Part shown: positions 7,473-10,333 of the stretch, in pieces
How positions within the stretch are numbered: position 1 is the stretch's first letter
Layout of the letters: each line of letters starts with the position of its first letter
From: Cyclostephanos tholiformis
Taxonomy: Eukaryota > Bacillariophyta > Thalassiosirophyceae > Thalassiosirales > Thalassiosiraceae
Direction of reading: 5' to 3'
NCBI GenBank assembly: GCA_036939975.1
Contig: JALLPB010001309.1
Span: forward strand, 1-10,333
DNA: 10,333 bases
The notes under the pieces: generated by a model
What the model was told of the DNA's origin: nothing
Database searches by the model: none
The model's input: only the letters and a program-made list of their open reading frames with translations
Program-made: the position numbers and the translations under genes

Positions 7473-8753
7473 TCAGGAGAACAGGCCGCCGGGACTCCAT
7501 CCCGCGTTGACCGACAATGCCGCCCCCGCCTGCATGAACGGATGCGCGAAATAAGCCCCGACAGAGCCGAGGGCGATCAAAAACAGCGGCGGACGAGCGA
7601 GCTCCTTCCAATAATCGTCCGGTAGCACCTGCCTCCCCTCCCAAATGGCGCGGAACGGCATGATCGATGTCCTATCCTTGATCTTGGCGAATCGTTCGCC
7701 GTGTTCGGCCTGTAGACGCCTGTCGCCGTTCCAGCATGCGAAGTAGTGGTGCGAAACCAGCAATGCCATCGTGAGCGCCGTGAAGGTCGTGCCGACCATC
7801 GCCAGGTGCGCCGCGCTCCACATGCACTGTCCGACGTACTGGGGATGACGCGTGATTCGTATGATGCCCGTCTCCCACAAGTGCACCCTCGGCCTGTCCA
7901 CCGCCGCCACCTCCCTCAGGTTGTAAACCGACGGATACAGGAAAAGGAACGATGCAAGGTTCGTCGTCCACGCCAGTCCGTGGATCCAACCCACGTGGGA
8001 AACGTCGTAGAACTGATATCCGTCGTGCGCGTGCGATATGAAGTACACGATCCACGAATACGCGAGGCATAGGCTCGGGAATGCGAATACGACCCTGTAG
8101 GCGCGCGCTCCCACGACCCTCTCGCCCAGAGGCCTCAGGGATGCCAATCCCGAGTGCACTATCGGGAATATGATACCGAAAGCCAGCGTGACGAGGTGAC
8201 TATTCCCCCGGGCGACGTCAACCTCGAGGAAGTGGACGAAGTCGTCGCCGTATCCGGTGGCGGGGTTTATCCAAAGTATAGCCACGGCGGTGAGAATGGC
8301 GCCCACGGCCGCGAGGAAGGTTATCCAGCCGGTGCCGTCCGATAGCGATCCCCACCTTTCGTCGTCGATGTCGAATACTCCGGCATCCTCCCCCACCATT
8401 AGGTCGTTCATGCGATTGGACGATCGCGTCTTGGTCAGGAGGGACAGGAGGGTATTGCCGTCGTCCTCGTCGGACCTCGACGAGCGCAATATAGACGACG
8501 ACGTCGATGTCGACCGAGGCGGCGACGAGAACGAAGAAGAAGATGACGATGATGACGATGATGACGACGACGACGACGACGGCGACGACGAGAACGAGGA
8601 ACGGCGTGGTCGTGCGGAGGTGACAGTAACACCGGCACGATGCCTCGGATGGCCGATGTGGTATGCGATCACGACCGCGACTCGGTGGGATGATAGAGTC
8701 ATCGACATCAGGAGAGGGAGGGCGGCGAGTAGTCTCGTCGTGATCGCCATCAT
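7473..8753 (-). CDS. 15-cis-zeta-carotene isomerase (Z-ISO), NnrU family, plastid-targeted
   Basis: The 426-residue membrane protein isomerises the 15-cis bond of 9,15,9'-tri-cis-zeta-carotene between phytoene desaturase and zeta-carotene desaturase. It is a heme-dependent relative of bacterial NnrU. Family blocks are strong: [15 protein letters not shown] (199-213), [39 protein letters not shown] (291-309), [10 protein letters not shown] (338-347), [10 protein letters not shown], and YFAHPFMQ near the C-terminus. About six hydrophobic segments are visible (143-162, 188-206, 220-240, 258-275, 310-334, 389-405). The leader fits a diatom plastid protein: a hydrophobic signal peptide with cleavage likely at Ala30, an aromatic Tyr31 after it (ASAF-like), then a Ser/Arg-rich stretch with a 16-Ser run (59-74). 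His200 is the expected heme ligand; the plant Cys of the WCLAH motif is Ser313 here, while His316 is kept. ATG 8753 is the first Met (a second follows at once). Single exon. Identification is very secure. Confidence 0.95.
   Translation of the reverse strand: MMAITTRLLAALPLLMSMTLSSHRVAVVIAYHIGHPRHRAGVTVTSARPRRSSFSSSPSSSSSSSSSSSSSSSSFSSPPRSTSTSSSILRSSRSDEDDGNTLLSLLTKTRSSNRMNDLMVGEDAGVFDIDDERWGSLSDGTGWITFLAAVGAILTAVAILWINPATGYGDDFVHFLEVDVARGNSHLVTLAFGIIFPIVHSGLASLRPLGERVVGARAYRVVFAFPSLCLAYSWIVYFISHAHDGYQFYDVSHVGWIHGLAWTTNLASFLFLYPSVYNLREVAAVDRPRVHLWETGIIRITRHPQYVGQCMWSAAHLAMVGTTFTALTMALLVSHHYFACWNGDRRLQAEHGERFAKIKDRTSIMPFRAIWEGRQVLPDDYWKELARPPLFLIALGSVGAYFAHPFMQAGAALSVNAGWSPGGLFS
8532..8579 (-). 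repeat. Triplet repeat encoding 16 Ser in the Z-ISO leader
   Basis: Forty-eight bases of mainly CGA/TGA triplets on the plus strand read as Ser codons TCG/TCA/TCT on the coding strand. It lies in the presumed transit-peptide region, where length change should be tolerated. The plus-strand reading (Asp run) belongs to an antisense shadow frame. Confidence 0.8.
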
Positions 8754-9295
8754 CGTTGAATTTGCTTGGTAGCCGTGTGGCCGCGACGCTTGGCGCTTGT
8801 CGTTGGGGATTGCGAGGCTTATACTTTTTATGTGTCTTCTTGGGGTCGTCGGTGGCTGTTTGTTGTGATGTGTTTGTTTTGTGTGTTACTTTTTTTTGTT
8901 GACGTTCTACGATATTATGGTATCTATCTCTTCATCCATCATGTTGGTGGTTTTTTGTGTAATGTGTGATGGGCGCCGTGAGCTTTGGGGCGTGCGTGAG
9001 CGAGTACTTGTGAGTACGCCTGTAGTACCTTTTTTATGGTGTACTAATAATTATGATAATATGTAAGAGAGAAGACAGACTGCATTATTTGTGTACAGAT
9101 TGGTTCACTTGAGGTAAAAGAAAAAGAAACGAGAAGGGAGAGTTCTAAGGACGGACGACGACGGTTCAAGAAAATGGAGAGAAGAGAGAGACGATGAGAT
9201 GAGAGGAATATCAAAAAAAGGAGGAAGGAAAGTCGGCAGCGCATCGCCAGGTACTGTAGCAAAAAACAAACGAACCTACAACCCGAAAATAGACG
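8754..9295. other. Divergent intergenic region with opposite base skews
   Basis: This 542-bp spacer separates the leftward Z-ISO start from the rightward HA-protein start and must hold both promoters. About 8800-9035 is G/T-rich on the plus strand; 9042-9065 is AT-rich; 9111-9233 is almost pure purine (AG-rich). Each gene's leader would thus have a distinct composition: A/C-rich for Z-ISO and A/G-rich for the HA gene. No small gene is seen. Confidence 0.6.
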
Positions 9296-10333
9296 ATGAA
9301 GTCAAACGTCGTCCATCACCTGACGCCGCGTCGCAAATTCGTCGCCACGGAAAAATCTGCCACGCTTGAGTCTATGTCGTCAATGGCGCAACGGCGCCAC
9401 GACGGCGTCGGCGGCGGCGCGGCGTCGTCGTCAACCGCAGAGGCACACGAGGCCGATGACGGGGGACGTTCGGCCCAGAATGGGAGCCGTCGTCGACGGG
9501 GATCCGACAACGATGAGGAGGAAAATGACGATGACAAGGATGGAGGAATTCCCACCTCGTCGTTATCTTCGTCATCGTCGTCGTCGTCGTACGACGACGA
9601 CGACGATGACGACGACCCCCCCTCCACCAAGCGCGAGGCCCTAGTGCCGTCCCTCCCCCCCGACGTCGACGTTGAGGGATTGTCCGAGTACGAGATACTC
9701 AGACTACGGAGGATACGTCGGAACGAGGCGAGGCTGGAAAGCCTCGGACTCGGGGGGGGTCTCGCCGCCGCCGCCTCCGCCGCATCGGGCTCCAACGTCG
9801 AGGACGGCAAGGGCGGCGGCGGCGTCGGCGTCGTCGGGTCCGAGAAGGCGAGGAAGGCCGCGATCACGCGGAGGGCGAATGCCGAGAGGGCGCGTCGGGC
9901 GATCGAGGAACACGAGCGTCGTCGTCGTACCGTCCCGCCCCGGGCGGCGTCCGCTAACGTGCCGGGTCGAGTCGCTGGGACTTTCGTCGATACCTCGCCG
10001 TCGCCGTCGTCGTCGTCATCGTGGAACAGGGCCTCGTGGAAGGCGCGGCTGGACGAGCTCGTGTCGTACCGCGAGTCGCACCGCGGTCGCGATCCCACCC
10101 GCAAATCGTCCGGTTCCGGGGAGGGGGGGGATGGTGCGCACGACAGATCGCTTTGCGATTGGCTCAATCGACAGCGGCGACAGTACGCCTTGTACGTAAG
10201 GGGGGAGAGGTGCACGCTCGACGACGATCGGGTTAGGATGCTCGAGGCTGGGTTGGGCGTCGATTGGTGGCGGTCGAGGAGGTATGGGACGGATATGGGA
10301 GCGGTGGGGAGGAGAAGGAGGGGGTTGAATGGT
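9296..10333 (+). CDS. Helicase-associated (HA) domain protein, incomplete at right edge
   Basis: The frame is open from ATG 9296, the first after an in-frame TAG at 9290, to the window end: 346 codons and no stop. Residues 1-90 are low complexity, with SSSSSSSY followed by eight Asp. Residues 122-145 contain LSEYEILRLRRIRRNEARLESLGL, a YExxRxxxIxxNxxRLxxLG pattern seen in many diatom proteins. A basic, coiled-coil-prone stretch (EKARKAAITRRANAERARRA) follows. Residues 248-325 match the helicase-associated domain that is amplified in diatoms: W-x-x-RLxEL-x-x-Y, then LCDWLNRQRRQYALY and LDDDRVRMLEAGLGVDWW. In bacteria this domain sits beside helicases; in diatoms it often occurs alone, in repeats, possibly binding nucleic acid. 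No helicase motif is visible here. More HA copies may follow beyond the window. A GTAAGG within the domain (10197) is probably not used, since the domain reads through it. Confidence 0.8.
   Translation, partial: MKSNVVHHLTPRRKFVATEKSATLESMSSMAQRRHDGVGGGAASSSTAEAHEADDGGRSAQNGSRRRRGSDNDEEENDDDKDGGIPTSSLSSSSSSSSYDDDDDDDDPPSTKREALVPSLPPDVDVEGLSEYEILRLRRIRRNEARLESLGLGGGLAAAASAASGSNVEDGKGGGGVGVVGSEKARKAAITRRANAERARRAIEEHERRRRTVPPRAASANVPGRVAGTFVDTSPSPSSSSSWNRASWKARLDELVSYRESHRGRDPTRKSSGSGEGGDGAHDRSLCDWLNRQRRQYALYVRGERCTLDDDRVRMLEAGLGVDWWRSRRYGTDMGAVGRRRRGLNG
9569..9612. repeat. Perfect 44-bp palindrome at the Ser/Asp codon-run junction
   Basis: Arms 9569-9590 and 9591-9612 are exact reverse complements with no spacer; the centre is TCGT/ACGA. 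It arises where a run of TCG/TCA Ser codons meets GAC/GAT Asp codons across one TAC Tyr codon. The HA-protein mRNA could fold into a 22-bp hairpin here, apart from the tight loop. Confidence 0.9.

Noticed and set aside
7279..7644. 121-codon minus-strand frame over the end of Z-ISO
   Set aside because: It overlaps the conserved Z-ISO C-terminus in another frame, and its THPPTHP segment is just the complement of the G-quadruplex motif.
8257..8772. 171-codon plus-strand frame with an Asp run
   Set aside because: It is antisense to the N-terminal part of Z-ISO; the Asp run is the complement of the Ser run.
10197..10202. GTAAGG donor-like site in the HA domain
   Set aside because: The HA domain reads through it in frame with all expected blocks, so no intron is needed.
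9316..10215. 299-codon minus-strand frame with Ser and Pro runs
   Set aside because: It is antisense to the HA-protein frame, which has a recognisable domain and a clean start at 9296.

Overview
The window looks like nuclear DNA of a diatom, probably a centric form. The reasons are four or five compact eukaryotic genes on both strands, short introns (72-118 nt) in one of them, long Ser/Arg/Asp low-complexity tracts made of TCG/CGA/GAC triplets, and a gene set typical of these algae: a plastid 15-cis-zeta-carotene isomerase with a two-part-looking targeting leader, an LPMO-like chitin-binding type-4 protein, and a small helicase-associated (HA) domain protein. All calls rest on reading the sequence; no database search was run.

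Layout. 1-789 is AT-rich and non-coding, with a 21-bp tandem repeat near 180-240 and a CCAAT cluster plus a TATA-like box at 565-661. 790-1369 (+) holds a short Cys-containing beta-sandwich-like secreted protein; its signal peptide and its body lie in different frames. 1370-1932 is the leader region of the next gene and contains unassigned short open stretches. 1933-5661 (+) is a 1242-residue LAMMER/CLK-type kinase with an exceptionally long RS-rich N-terminal half. It converges, 73 bp apart, on a four-exon LPMO-like gene on the minus strand (7084 down to 5735) whose second intron appears to be of the rare GC-AG class. 7085-7472 is a spacer with a strong G-quadruplex motif. 7473-8753 (-) is zeta-carotene isomerase (Z-ISO). 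A divergent 542-bp spacer follows, and from 9296 (+) an HA-domain protein runs off the window end. It is left open on the right and carries a perfect 44-bp palindrome where a Ser run meets an Asp run.

The genes do not form an operon or one pathway. The kinase would act in the nucleus on SR splicing factors, Z-ISO in the plastid in carotenoid synthesis, and the LPMO-like and beta-sandwich proteins in the secretory route or cell surface; the HA protein has no assigned role. No mobile element, CRISPR array, tRNA or rRNA was seen. I found no convincing new multi-gene system. The most notable points are the reconstructed LPMO-like gene with its GC-AG intron, the 44-bp coding palindrome, the apparent heme-ligand substitution in Z-ISO and the split signal peptide in the first gene.
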